From assembly GCA_965212165.1 (NCBI GenBank), contig OZ243096.1, forward strand, positions 2,480,001-2,544,000: a DNA stretch of 64,000 nt, in the 5' to 3' direction. A model generated the notes under the pieces. That model ran no database searches. It had not been told where the DNA came from and worked only from the letters and a program-made list of their open reading frames with translations. Positions 18,292-28,400 of the stretch are shown here, piece by piece; the stretch's first letter is position 1; each line of letters begins with the position of its first letter. The DNA comes from RHLJ01 sp965212165 (GTDB taxonomy: Bacteria > Bacteroidota > Rhodothermia > Balneolales > Balneolaceae). Both the position numbers and the translations under genes were made by a program.

Positions 18292-19320
18292 ATGACAGAT
18301 ATCCGACAAAGAAAAAAAGATCACGTTGAACTCACAGTTACTGAAGGTACTCAGTATTCACAATCAACTGGCTTTGATCAGTATTACTTCAATCACAATG
18401 CTCTTCCAGAAGTAAATTTTAATGATGTCTCAACAGAAGCCTCACTTTTAAGTCGAAAATTTTCATTCCCATTATTTATTTCATCAATGACTGGTGGTTA
18501 TGCTGATGCAGGACCAGTAAATGCAATTATTGCTGAGTTTTGTGAATTAAATAACCTTCCTTTTGGTGTTGGGAGTCAACGAGCAATGCTTGAAAATAAA
18601 GCTCTCATGAAAACATTTTCTATCGTTAGAGAAAAAGCTCCAAATGCATTTATTTGTGCAAATATTGGTGGTGTACAATTGGTGAATGGATTCTCAAAAG
18701 AAAACATTAAACTCCTTTGTTCAAGTATAGATGCTGATGCAATTATTGTCCATCTAAATCCACTTCAGGAACTTATGCAACCAGAAGGAGATCGTAATTT
18801 TAAAGGAGTTCTAGAAGGAATTGAACGAATTGTAAATAACTCAGAAGTTCCTGTAATAGTTAAAGAAACAGGTGCGGGTATTTCAAAATATGTGGCAAAA
18901 CGATTATTAAATGCTGGCATTGAAGTATTAGATGTCGCAGGAGCAGGAGGGACTAGCTGGGCTAAAGTTGAGAACTATCGATCGTCAAATTTAAATCCAA
19001 ATCATAGTTTTGATAACTGGGGAATTCCAACTGTTGAATGCCTTAAACAAATAAGCACATTGCAATGGGAAAGAAGTTTTGAATTAATCGCATCTGGAGG
19101 AATACGATCAGCTCATGATATTGCAAAATCTTTATGTCTCGGAGCTACTTTTACAGCATCAGCTCAGCCTATTATCAAAATGATCTCTAATCAAGGCATT
19201 AATGGAGCTCAACAACTCTACGATCAATGGAAACAACAACTAAGAATTATTTTAACATTATTAGGTTGTAGTTCAATTTCCGAATTGAATTCATCACATC
19301 TTTTAAGTAAATCAGCCTAA
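18292..19320 (+). CDS. fni: Isopentenyl-diphosphate delta-isomerase, type 2 (FMN-dependent)
   Basis: It interconverts IPP and DMAPP, using reduced FMN and NADPH. The 342-residue TIM-barrel length is standard. Diagnostic segments are FDQYYFNHNALPE near the N-terminus, ISSMTGG, FGVGSQRAM, the VKETGAGIS loop and the phosphate-binding IASGGIRSAHD. It is unrelated to the type 1 Nudix-fold Idi. The next gene is a prenyl chain elongation enzyme, so the two form an isoprenoid unit. The start is ATG 18292 without an obvious Shine-Dalgarno. Confidence 0.95.
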   Translation: MTDIRQRKKDHVELTVTEGTQYSQSTGFDQYYFNHNALPEVNFNDVSTEASLLSRKFSFPLFISSMTGGYADAGPVNAIIAEFCELNNLPFGVGSQRAMLENKALMKTFSIVREKAPNAFICANIGGVQLVNGFSKENIKLLCSSIDADAIIVHLNPLQELMQPEGDRNFKGVLEGIERIVNNSEVPVIVKETGAGISKYVAKRLLNAGIEVLDVAGAGGTSWAKVENYRSSNLNPNHSFDNWGIPTVECLKQISTLQWERSFELIASGGIRSAHDIAKSLCLGATFTASAQPIIKMISNQGINGAQQLYDQWKQQLRIILTLLGCSSISELNSSHLLSKSA

Positions 19321-19371
19321 TAAAGCTCTTTCTTATTTCTTATATTTACAGGCTAATTTTACAGACCTGAT

Positions 19372-20367
19372 TTGAGCACTACGGATTTACAGAAACAATT
19401 TTATTCATTTATAGAGAAAGAACTGGTTAATCTTAATTTACCTGATCGACCTGTCACACTCTATAAGCCATTTATTTACGCTTTAGAAGCTGGTGGTAAA
19501 AGAATACGTCCTATCTTGACTATGCTTGCAAGCGGAATATGTAATGGTGAAATTAACGATTCGATCCCTGCGGCACTTGCGGTTGAAATACTACATAATT
19601 TCACACTTGTCCATGATGACATTATGGATTCGGCAGACACACGACGTGGTAAGCCTAGTGTATTTAAAAAATGGGATGAAAATGTAGCAATTTTATCAGG
19701 CGACGTTATGTTTGCTGGTGCAATGCAACAGCTTGCTTATTACGGTCATAATAAAGCTTATTCTAAGGAAGAGTTTACATCACTTTATGATGTTTTTCTT
19801 AAGGCAACAGTAACTGTTTGTGAAGGTCAGGCATTAGATATGGAGTTCGTTGATAGAGAAGACGTTGAACTTCATGAATATATTGAAATGATATCTGGTA
19901 AAACTGCTGCTCTTTTAAGTGCTTCACTTGAGATGGGTGCAATCGCTGCACATGCTACTCCAATACAAAGAGAAGAATTAGCTCTTATTGGTAATGAATT
20001 AGGAATAGCTTTCCAGATACAAGATGATTTACTTGATGCTATCGCTGATCCTATTAAGTTTGGGAAACGACCTGGTGGAGATATTTTTGAAGGAAAGAAA
20101 ACATATCTTACCATACTTGCGTTAGAACGTTCAACTAAGTCAGAAATATCAATAATAAAAGAAACTTTATTAGCTAAGAATCCATCAGAAAAATCAGTTG
20201 AACAAGTTTTAACGATTATGAAGGATTTAGATGTAATAGATGATGTTGCTGTTGAAATTGAAACTAGATATAAAAAAGCTTTAGAATTACTGACTCATTT
20301 TCCAAAATCAGAATTCAAAGAGGAATTAGAAAACTTACTTACTTTTTTAAGATTTCGTGATCATTAA
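19372..20367 (+). CDS. Polyprenyl diphosphate synthase
   Basis: It condenses IPP with allylic diphosphates to make isoprenoid chains for quinones, carotenoids or lipid carriers. The 331 residues start with TTG at 19372. The first aspartate-rich motif is DDIMD at residues 82-86 with RRG soon after; the second is QDDLLD. GGKRIRP binds IPP. Phe77, five residues before the first motif, is a bulky residue of the kind that limits product length in short-chain (FPP/GGPP) enzymes; this is suggestive only. It shares a transcript direction with fni, 51 bases apart. Confidence 0.9.
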   Translation: MSTTDLQKQFYSFIEKELVNLNLPDRPVTLYKPFIYALEAGGKRIRPILTMLASGICNGEINDSIPAALAVEILHNFTLVHDDIMDSADTRRGKPSVFKKWDENVAILSGDVMFAGAMQQLAYYGHNKAYSKEEFTSLYDVFLKATVTVCEGQALDMEFVDREDVELHEYIEMISGKTAALLSASLEMGAIAAHATPIQREELALIGNELGIAFQIQDDLLDAIADPIKFGKRPGGDIFEGKKTYLTILALERSTKSEISIIKETLLAKNPSEKSVEQVLTIMKDLDVIDDVAVEIETRYKKALELLTHFPKSEFKEELENLLTFLRFRDH

Positions 20368-20386
20368 AGATAATAGACCTTATACA

Positions 20387-21214
20387 ATGAGATATTTTAC
20401 CCTCGTATTATTTTCATCAATAATACTTCTAACTGCTTGCAGAAACAAAGCTCTTGTTCGTCCAGGTGAGCCAATAAATGTTGCGTATGACAAGTCAGTT
20501 GCCTTGTTCGAAAATGAGAAATATAGCGATGCTGCTTATGGCTTTGAGCTAGTTACAAGACTTGGAAGGGGAACTGAATATGCAGAAAATTCTCAATTTT
20601 ATCTTGCTGAGAGTTATTTCAACGATAAACAATATTTAATAGCTGCATCAGAATATGAAAGGTATATAAGTTATTACCCACAAAATCCGCAAAGAGAAGA
20701 AGTAGAATATAAACGTGCTCTATGTTATTACCAGCAAAGCCCAAGATATCGACTAGATCAAAGTACTACTTCAAGAGCTATTGAATTATTTCAATTATTC
20801 AATACAAAATATCCGAATTCTGAATATGTTTTAGAATCTGCTGAACGAATTGATGAGCTTAGAAATAAGCTAGCTCGTAAAAATTATGAAGCTGCTGATT
20901 TCTATATTAGAACGAACCGATTTCTAGCTGCAACTATTTATTATGGCCAAACTATAGACCTCTACCCTGAATCTATATGGGCTGAAAGAGCCTTAATTAA
21001 GCAAATTGAAACATTTATTACATATGCTGATCGTAGTATTGAAGAAAAACAACTTGAAAGGTATAACAAGGCTATAAGTAACTACGAAAAATTTATTCAG
21101 CTATTTCCTGAAAGTGATAGTAGAGAAAAAGTGGAAGAATTATACTTAGAAGCGTCAATAAAGGCTTCTAAAGTCAATATTCCTGCTTCTGGAGATAGCA
21201 TAGGCAGTAATTAA
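20387..21214 (+). CDS. bamD: Outer membrane assembly lipoprotein BamD
   Basis: The periplasmic TPR lipoprotein of the BAM complex that inserts beta-barrels into the outer membrane. The start ATG 20387 is chosen because it opens a signal peptide with lipobox LLTAC (Cys18); an upstream GTG would add ten unlikely residues. The 275-residue mature part consists of TPR-like helical pairs (YSDAAYGFE, YLIAASEYERYISYYP, FLAATIYYGQTIDLYP, ISNYEKFIQLFP). It overlaps nadD by one base. No other BAM subunit is close. Confidence 0.88.
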   Translation: MRYFTLVLFSSIILLTACRNKALVRPGEPINVAYDKSVALFENEKYSDAAYGFELVTRLGRGTEYAENSQFYLAESYFNDKQYLIAASEYERYISYYPQNPQREEVEYKRALCYYQQSPRYRLDQSTTSRAIELFQLFNTKYPNSEYVLESAERIDELRNKLARKNYEAADFYIRTNRFLAATIYYGQTIDLYPESIWAERALIKQIETFITYADRSIEEKQLERYNKAISNYEKFIQLFPESDSREKVEELYLEASIKASKVNIPASGDSIGSN

Positions 21215-21807
21215 TGAAAAAAAGGGTTGGATTATTTGGTGGAACATTTGACCCTGTTCATAATGGGCATATTTCAATTGCTAAATCATTTATTGAATCT
21301 TCTTTAATAGATGAACTCTGGATTCTTCTAACTCCATTCCCACCTCATAAAGAAGGAAATAAACATGCTTCTTACGAACATAGAAAAGACATGTTAGAGT
21401 TAGCCTTTTTTGGTATTAATAATATTCAGATACTAACTATTGAAAATGAATTACCTAAACCATCTTATTCTTTTAATACAATCAAATATGTAAAAGAAAC
21501 TCATCCAAATTTTAAATTTCTTTATTGTATGGGAGAAGATAATATTGCTAATTTTTATACATGGAAAAATCATAAAGAAATATTAGATGAGGTAGAATTA
21601 TTAGTTGCTCATAGGCCTGGGGTAGATCATTCTGAAGTAAAGGATTATATATTAGCTCGCACAACCTTTGCCGATCACACTCCAATTTCAGTGTCTTCTT
21701 CAATGATTAAAGAGAAAATTGATCAAAAAGAATTGTTGACATCATTACTTCCAAAAAAAGTATTAGATTTCATAGGATCGAAAGACTTATATAAAAGTAA
21801 TGTTTAA
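21214..21807 (+). CDS. nadD: Nicotinate-nucleotide adenylyltransferase
   Basis: It adenylates nicotinate mononucleotide to deamido-NAD in NAD synthesis. The 197 residues have the nucleotidyltransferase signature GGTFDPVHNGH at the N-terminus and the ISVSSSMIKEKI motif near the C-terminus (the SSTxIR equivalent). The PFPPHKEGN segment is typical of NadD. Its start overlaps the bamD stop by one base, a linkage also seen in other Bacteroidota. Confidence 0.94.
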   Translation: MKKRVGLFGGTFDPVHNGHISIAKSFIESSLIDELWILLTPFPPHKEGNKHASYEHRKDMLELAFFGINNIQILTIENELPKPSYSFNTIKYVKETHPNFKFLYCMGEDNIANFYTWKNHKEILDEVELLVAHRPGVDHSEVKDYILARTTFADHTPISVSSSMIKEKIDQKELLTSLLPKKVLDFIGSKDLYKSNV

Positions 21808-21817
21808 ATAATATTCT

Positions 21818-22825
21818 ATGAGTATTTCTAGGAAAAATTTTATATCAATAACTAGTCTTGGATTTGTTTCTAACTTCTTTTCCAGTTCTAAAAACATCCT
21901 AGATAAACAGATAATTAAACCATCAAGAATAAAGAAAGGTGCTACGCTAGGACTAGTTGCTCCTGCTAGTCCAATCTACATAGAGAGCCAGTTTGATACA
22001 ATGATATCTAATCTTCAGGACTTAGAATATGAGTTAAAACTAGGTAAACATATTAAAGATAGAAATGGATATTTAGCAGGAAATGATAAAGATCGTGCTC
22101 AAGATCTTATGGATATGTTTTTAGATAAAAAAGTAGACGCAATACTATGCACAAGAGGAGGTTATGGATGTAACCGAATTCTACCTTTACTTGATTTTAA
22201 ACTAATTAAATCTAATCCAAAGCCTCTAATTGGGTTCAGTGATATAACTTCACTTCATTTGGCAATTCAACAAAAAACGGGCCTAGTTACTTTTCATGGA
22301 CCGGTTGGAAAATCTGAATGGACAGATTTCACAATAAAGGCTTGGGATGAAGTTCTAATTGAAGGGAAAAAAACAACATATGTAACTCCTGAGGATCAAG
22401 AAGATAGTTTCGTAATAAACCCGGGAATTGCATCGGGTAAGTTATTAGGTGGGAATCTTACTGTACTAACTTCAATGATTGGATCCGAGTATCTACCAGA
22501 CTTTAAAGGATCAATTCTATTCCTAGAAGATATTGGTGAAGATGTTTACAGAATCGATCGAATGTTAACCCAGCTTAAATTAGCTGGTATTCTAGAACAA
22601 TTGAATGGATTGGTATTTGGTAAATGTACAGATTGTTCATCGGGTCCAAATAGTCTTTCCTTAAAAAATGTATTTGATGATCATCTTTCTTTATTAGATA
22701 TTCCTGCGTTTTATGGGGCTATGATAAGTCATGAAGACGATAATATCACTCTACCAGTAGGTATTCAGGCGTCCATAAATGCCAATGAAAAATCTATTAG
22801 CTTATTAGAGCCTGGAGTTAAATAA
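21818..22825 (+). CDS. S66 peptidase, LD-carboxypeptidase/MccF-like
   Basis: A serine peptidase of family S66, which trims the terminal D-Ala from muropeptide tetrapeptides (LdcA) or cleaves related amides (MccF). The 335 residues include RGGYGCNRILPLL at about 113-125, the nucleophile Ser141 in GFSDITSLH, the acidic residue in LFLEDIGED and the His in ISHEDD. The N-terminus MSISRKNF followed by a hydrophobic stretch looks like a Tat or Sec signal with RK instead of RR, so the enzyme is probably exported. Peptidoglycan recycling is the likely role. Confidence 0.82.
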   Translation: MSISRKNFISITSLGFVSNFFSSSKNILDKQIIKPSRIKKGATLGLVAPASPIYIESQFDTMISNLQDLEYELKLGKHIKDRNGYLAGNDKDRAQDLMDMFLDKKVDAILCTRGGYGCNRILPLLDFKLIKSNPKPLIGFSDITSLHLAIQQKTGLVTFHGPVGKSEWTDFTIKAWDEVLIEGKKTTYVTPEDQEDSFVINPGIASGKLLGGNLTVLTSMIGSEYLPDFKGSILFLEDIGEDVYRIDRMLTQLKLAGILEQLNGLVFGKCTDCSSGPNSLSLKNVFDDHLSLLDIPAFYGAMISHEDDNITLPVGIQASINANEKSISLLEPGVK

Positions 22826-22826
22826 A

Positions 22827-22851
22827 ATATGAGTTCATATTAATCTCATAT
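22827..22851 (+). other. Inverted repeat between the S66 and DUF5686 genes
   Basis: ATATGAG (22827-22833) and CTCATAT (22845-22851) are exact complements around an 11-base loop, just after the S66 stop. No T-run follows, so a simple terminator is doubtful; it may be an operator or chance. Confidence 0.25.
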
Positions 22852-22919
22852 ATAAACCGAATACAATTACGACTATTTCTCAGATAACTTCTTGTTCAAG
22901 GTATACCAATAAATGGATA

Positions 22920-25328
22920 GTGGCATGCTATACCATGTTGACTTTTTTATGTTTTCACCAAACAACTTTTGCTCAAAGTGGCATTCTATCCGGAACAGTT
23001 TATGATGCATTTTCAGGTGAAACTATTCCATTTGCTAACATCCAAAAAGAAGGGACATTAACAGGAACATATACAGATGAGGATGGAAAGTATACTATTC
23101 AATTAGATCCTGGTACATTTTCATTTAAATTCAGTAGCCTCTCTTATCTAGATACTCTTATTACAATTACTATTAAAGCTAATGAAGAAAAAACATTTGA
23201 TGTTAAGCTTTCTCCAGATATGCTATTAATGGACGAGATTGTAGTTAGTGCAGATAGAGTAACTAGAAAAGTTCAAGAATTAGCACTTAACAGAAGTAAA
23301 CTAAATGAAGGACTAAAATCTTATACAGCTGAAATTTACAAACTTGCAATTTTAGGGTCTAATCAAAATAATAATAATGGAATAAACACTTTCTCACCTA
23401 CTGCATTTTCTGAAAGAGCAACGATCGTAAAGCATATTTTAAAACCCGAACGCTTTACTGAAACTATTACAGCTAATAGGGCTAGTAAAAATTTCTTTAG
23501 TGAATATGACTTCTTTTCAACTGGAGGTCCTCCTTTAAACTTAAATCAAGAGCTGGTACCTCTAAGTGTGCTCTCTGAAGATATTACTGTTGTAGGGCCA
23601 ATTTCTAAGAGAGCCGGGCGTTTTTATGAATTGAATGATTCTCCAGCGGATTCAAGCTGGCCTGAAGGGACAATAAAGATATCGGTTGAGCCAAAATTTG
23701 ATAATCGACCACTATTTATAGGGTCTATTTGGTTTGATGAAGTTAGTTCAACCATTTTGGGAATTGATGTAACTTTAAATGATTATGCTTCAACAAGTAA
23801 TGGGATTTTTAGTATTTCCAACCTTCGATATATTCAAAATTATAAAAAAGTGGAAGAATTCTGGTTACCCAACGAAACAAGCTTATCTGCTCAATTACGT
23901 TTTTTAGGGAGTACAAATCCCATTATATATAAGGATGAATGGAAATGGGATAACCATTCGATTAACCCAAGCAATTTACGTGCTGAAGATTTAGAACTAA
24001 ATACATCATTAATTAGTCCAAATGCTCATAAAAGAAAAGAAGTATTTTGGGACTCACTTTCCACAAGATCTAATAATGTTAATTCTGTTTACTTAGATGA
24101 AGCTAAATCCTATACTGAAAAGAATAGAACTCTTCGTTTAGGAATGTCAGTAATGAGTAATTTCTTTCGATTACCATATCAACTTGAGAGATTCTATTTA
24201 ACTAACCTTAGCGATATATATCATTTTAATAGGGTAGAAGGTCATTATTTAGGAATAGGTTTAAGAACTCCGATCCACTCCGATTTTGATTATCGAATTT
24301 TAACTGGTTATGGGTTTTCAAATAAACAATTTAGTTATAAGATAAAAGCTCATCATTTTATACCTGGATCCGCTTTCGCTCCGGATTTTACTATTCAAGA
24401 TCAGATAACTGTACAATATCAAGATTATGAATACAATCGAACTCCGTTAGATTTCTATGATTTTAGACAATCTTCAAGCTCACTACTTTTTGGAAATATT
24501 GTTAACAATTACTTCCAAAGAAAAGCTCTTGAATTTGGTCTTCGATATCGATTTGATATAGAATCGTTTATTAGAATACTATATGTTAATGAAGAGCATA
24601 CCAGAGTTAACAGTACAACAGATTTTTCCTTTTTTGGTGAGGTTGACCCAAATCTTTTTCCAAATAACGACAATATTTACCCAGCTCAAAATGGCGAAAT
24701 AAAAGGTTTATCGTTGCATATACACCACGATACTAGAAAGTACTTAAGGACTCAGTTTTTAAGGGATTATAATTTAAGAGATTTTGGGTGGTTAATTGAT
24801 GGTAAGCTCGAAAAAGGCATTTCAAAATGGGGGAGTGATTTTGAATATAATCGCTATAGAATAGGGTTAAGTGTTAATATCCCTGTGTTTAGCTCTCATT
24901 TTATACAAAGCGAAATCATTACAGGAGCATCTGACACAGGTACTCCGAATCAACGTTTATTCGGTTATAATGGATTTGTTTTAGATGACTATGTAAGAGT
25001 TCGTCCATTTAATACTGTTTCGTTTAAAGAACCAATTGGCTACAGAACTTCAGTTATTAAAGTTAAGTATAAATTTGGCAGTTCTATCACACGAAAATCA
25101 CCATTTACCTTTATCCAAAAAAGCGGGATTCATCTAGCCACATTTTTTACTATTGGAGTAATTGATGATAAAGCTTCGCTTGAACCATTAATACCTTATT
25201 CAAAAGCAGAAACACAAGCAGAGTTAGGTATCGCTGCTTTTAAAATATTTGGATTTATGTACGTAGAATTTAGTCAAAGACTTATCGGAAACTATGGAAA
25301 TTCTTTAGGTCTCACCGTACTCTTTTAA
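22920..25328 (+). CDS. DUF5686 outer membrane protein with CarboxypepD_reg-like domain
   Basis: An 802-residue outer membrane protein typical of Bacteroidota. The signal peptide ends near TTFAQSG. The start is taken as GTG 22920; an in-frame ATG at 22935 would leave a very short signal, and no upstream ATG is in frame. Residues about 22-100 form a carboxypeptidase-regulatory-like (CNA-B fold) domain with GTVYDAFSGETIPFANI and TDEDGKYTI. The remainder matches DUF5686, a TonB-receptor-like beta-barrel family, ending in a Phe. There is no TonB plug domain. Ligand and function are unknown. Confidence 0.82.
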   Translation: MACYTMLTFLCFHQTTFAQSGILSGTVYDAFSGETIPFANIQKEGTLTGTYTDEDGKYTIQLDPGTFSFKFSSLSYLDTLITITIKANEEKTFDVKLSPDMLLMDEIVVSADRVTRKVQELALNRSKLNEGLKSYTAEIYKLAILGSNQNNNNGINTFSPTAFSERATIVKHILKPERFTETITANRASKNFFSEYDFFSTGGPPLNLNQELVPLSVLSEDITVVGPISKRAGRFYELNDSPADSSWPEGTIKISVEPKFDNRPLFIGSIWFDEVSSTILGIDVTLNDYASTSNGIFSISNLRYIQNYKKVEEFWLPNETSLSAQLRFLGSTNPIIYKDEWKWDNHSINPSNLRAEDLELNTSLISPNAHKRKEVFWDSLSTRSNNVNSVYLDEAKSYTEKNRTLRLGMSVMSNFFRLPYQLERFYLTNLSDIYHFNRVEGHYLGIGLRTPIHSDFDYRILTGYGFSNKQFSYKIKAHHFIPGSAFAPDFTIQDQITVQYQDYEYNRTPLDFYDFRQSSSSLLFGNIVNNYFQRKALEFGLRYRFDIESFIRILYVNEEHTRVNSTTDFSFFGEVDPNLFPNNDNIYPAQNGEIKGLSLHIHHDTRKYLRTQFLRDYNLRDFGWLIDGKLEKGISKWGSDFEYNRYRIGLSVNIPVFSSHFIQSEIITGASDTGTPNQRLFGYNGFVLDDYVRVRPFNTVSFKEPIGYRTSVIKVKYKFGSSITRKSPFTFIQKSGIHLATFFTIGVIDDKASLEPLIPYSKAETQAELGIAAFKIFGFMYVEFSQRLIGNYGNSLGLTVLF

Positions 25329-25346
25329 TTATTTGCAAAACTATAT

Positions 25347-25374
25347 TTAAAGTTATTACTGAATGAAACTTTAA
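25347..25374 (+). terminator. Possible terminator hairpin after the DUF5686 gene
   Basis: TTAAAGTT (25347-25354) pairs with AACTTTAA (25367-25374) across a 12-base loop. Only a weak T-rich tract follows (GACTTTTCTT), so termination would be inefficient. Confidence 0.35.
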
Positions 25375-25451
25375 TGACTTTTCTTCCTATAGTTTTTTTT
25401 TACTTACATTGAGATTCCATTAATTAATAAACTACAATCGAGGTACGATTT

Positions 25452-28400
25452 ATGATAAGAAATCAGCTAACCATGGGCTGCATTCTTCTGGTGTTATTTT
25501 TTATTCCAACATCTATAGAAGCCCAAATTATTAATCAATTCAACACTGCGCGGGCCGATTCAGATACAGTAAAGATTGAAAAGAAAAGTAAAGAACTACC
25601 AATGAGTCCTGGTAGAATAGTAAATATTGAAAGTAATGAAGGAACTTGGATGTCGGTTGATGTTAGTCCTGATGGATCAAAAATTACCTTCGATTTTATG
25701 GGTGATATCTATGAAATCCCTTCTTCTGGTGGAGAAGCCGTACAAATTACTGATGGTATGGCTTTTGACTCAAAGCCTAGATATAGCCCCAATGGAAAAT
25801 TCTTAGCATATATTTCTGATGCTCATGGATCAGACAATATTTACTATATAAATCTTGAAGATACATCTGAGGTTACACAAGTAACTAGTGGGAAATCGAA
25901 TGGTTATTTTGCAGCTGATTGGACAACAGATGGAGATTATCTTGTTGGATCTAAAGGAAAAGGTGTCGCAAAGCTATGGATTTATCATAAAGATGGAGGT
26001 AGTGGTACTGCTTTAATTACAACCCCAACTGGTCTTAAAACTACGGATCCAGCAATTGGTTCTGAAGGTCGCTATATATATTTCTCACAACGTAATGGAT
26101 CATGGGATTACAATGCTCAGTTCCCTCAATATCAGATTGGACGTTATGACAGAGAAACGGGTGAAAGAACAACTATAACTTCTCGTTATGGATCTGCATT
26201 TACACCAGTAGTATCAGGTGATGGTAAATGGATGGTTTATGGCACTAGATATGAAGATAAAACTGGGCTTGTAATCAGAGATATGATTTCTGGAGATGAA
26301 AAATGGTTAGCATATCCTGTTCAACGTGATGATATGGAGTCTCAAGCAACATTAGGTGTTCTTCCAGGAATGTCCTTTACTCCAGATAATCAAAATGTAG
26401 TCGCTTTTTATGGTGGTAAATTACATCGTATACCAATTAATGGTAGTAAATCAACTGAAATCCCATTTAATGTAAGTACTGAACTTGAGATAGGTCCTGA
26501 AGTTCTTTTCAAGTATCCAATAAGTGATGATAAAGAAGTTATTGCTACACAAATTCGAGATGTAGTTCCATCACCTGATGGTAAATGGTTAGCTTTTACA
26601 GTTCTAAATGACTTATATGTCCAGCAAATACCTAATGGAACACCTAAAAAACTGACAAGTACAAAAGCCATTGAAGCAATGCCTACATGGTCACCAGATG
26701 GTAAAGAATTGGTATATGTTGCGTGGGATGAAAATGAAGGAGGAGGGATTTATTCTATTGAACCAAATGCAAGACGTCTAAGACCCACAAAAATCTCAAA
26801 AGAAAAAGGTATTTATACACAACCAGTTTTCAGTTTAGATGGTAATAGAATTGTAGCATTTAAAGCAGCTGAACAAAGCTATAAAGATGCTTACGGTCCA
26901 GGATCTCCAAGTGCTGGTGCTGATATTATTTGGATTGATTCAAAAGGTGGGAATTCAAATTTAGTTGATCGTTCAAAAGGTCGTTCAAATATTCATTTTA
27001 TTAAAAATAGTGATCGAATTTACTTAAACAGGAGTGGTAACTTAGTTTCTATTCGCTGGGACGGTACAGATGAGAAAAGTCATGTAAGAGTTACTGGAAT
27101 TACGACTTATTCTCCTTTTGGAGATCTTGAAACACATATCAAGGATAGTCCAGAATATTTAACTCCAATGGATATCTTACATCCTGAAGATGAATTTTCA
27201 CGAGAGAGCAATCCAGCGTCATCCGCTACCATGATAACAATGGCACCTGATGGTGACCAAGCTATGGCACTGATAAATAATGATATTTATGTTGTAACAG
27301 TACCCATCACAGGTGGATCAACTCCAACGATATCTGTATCAAACCCTTCATCAGCACAGTTTCCATCTAAAAAATTAACTGCAATTGGTGGACAATTTCC
27401 TACATGGAGTTGGGATGCTAACAAGGTTCATTGGTCAATAGGTAATGGACACTTTATTTATGACTTAAGTGAAGCAGAAATGTTTGAAGACAGTGTAAAA
27501 GCTGCAAAGAAACTTGAGGAAGAGGAAAAAAAGTCTGAAGAAAAGAATAAAAATGAAGATATCGATGATTCTGATGATTCTGATGATTCTGATGATTCTG
27601 ATGATTCTGATGATTCTGATGATTCTGATGATTCTGATGATTCTGATGATTCTGATAAAGAAGACACTTCAGATGGAAAGAATGAAGAGAAAAAAGATGA
27701 AACCTACAAACCTACTGAGCTTTCAATAGAAGTTAGCTTTGACCGTGATATCCCACAAGCATCGATTCTACTAAAAAACGCTAGAATAATAACAGCTAAG
27801 GGTACTCAAGTTATTGAACGCGGAGATATTCTGATTGAAAATAATCGAATTATTGAAGTTGGTACTAATCTTACAGCTCCTAGTGGTGTGGAAGTGATGG
27901 ATATGTCAGGTAAAACGATTACTCCAGGATTTGTAGATACACATGCACATATGTGGCCAAATTGGGGTATACATAAGCAACAAATCTATAATTATGCTGC
28001 TAATTTAGCATATGGAGTAACTACAACTCGTGACCCTCAAACTGCTTCAACAGATGTACTAACGTATTCAGATATGGTTAAAGCAGGTATGATGCCTGGG
28101 CCACGAGTATATTCAACTGGACCTGGGTTAGGTTTCTGGGCCTATAATATTAAGAGTCTAGAACATGCAAAAGATGTGATGAAACAGTACAGCAAATATT
28201 ATGATACTAAGACCATTAAAATGTATCTGGCTGGAAATCGTGAACAACGACAATGGATATTAATGGCAGCTAGAGAACAAAGTATTATGCCAACTACAGA
28301 AGGTGCTCTTGATTGGAAACTAAATATGACTCAGTTAATTGATGGTTATCCAGGCCATGAGCATTCACTTCCAATTTACCCAATCTATAATGATGTAGTT

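Noticed and set aside
27564..27653. Possible CRISPR-like array
   Set aside because: The repeat unit is 9 bp, without spacers, and lies inside a coding frame.
27458..27729. Two further open frames across the GATGATTCT repeat (one on each strand)
   Set aside because: They consist of repeat-derived low-complexity sequence in other frames of the amidohydrolase gene.
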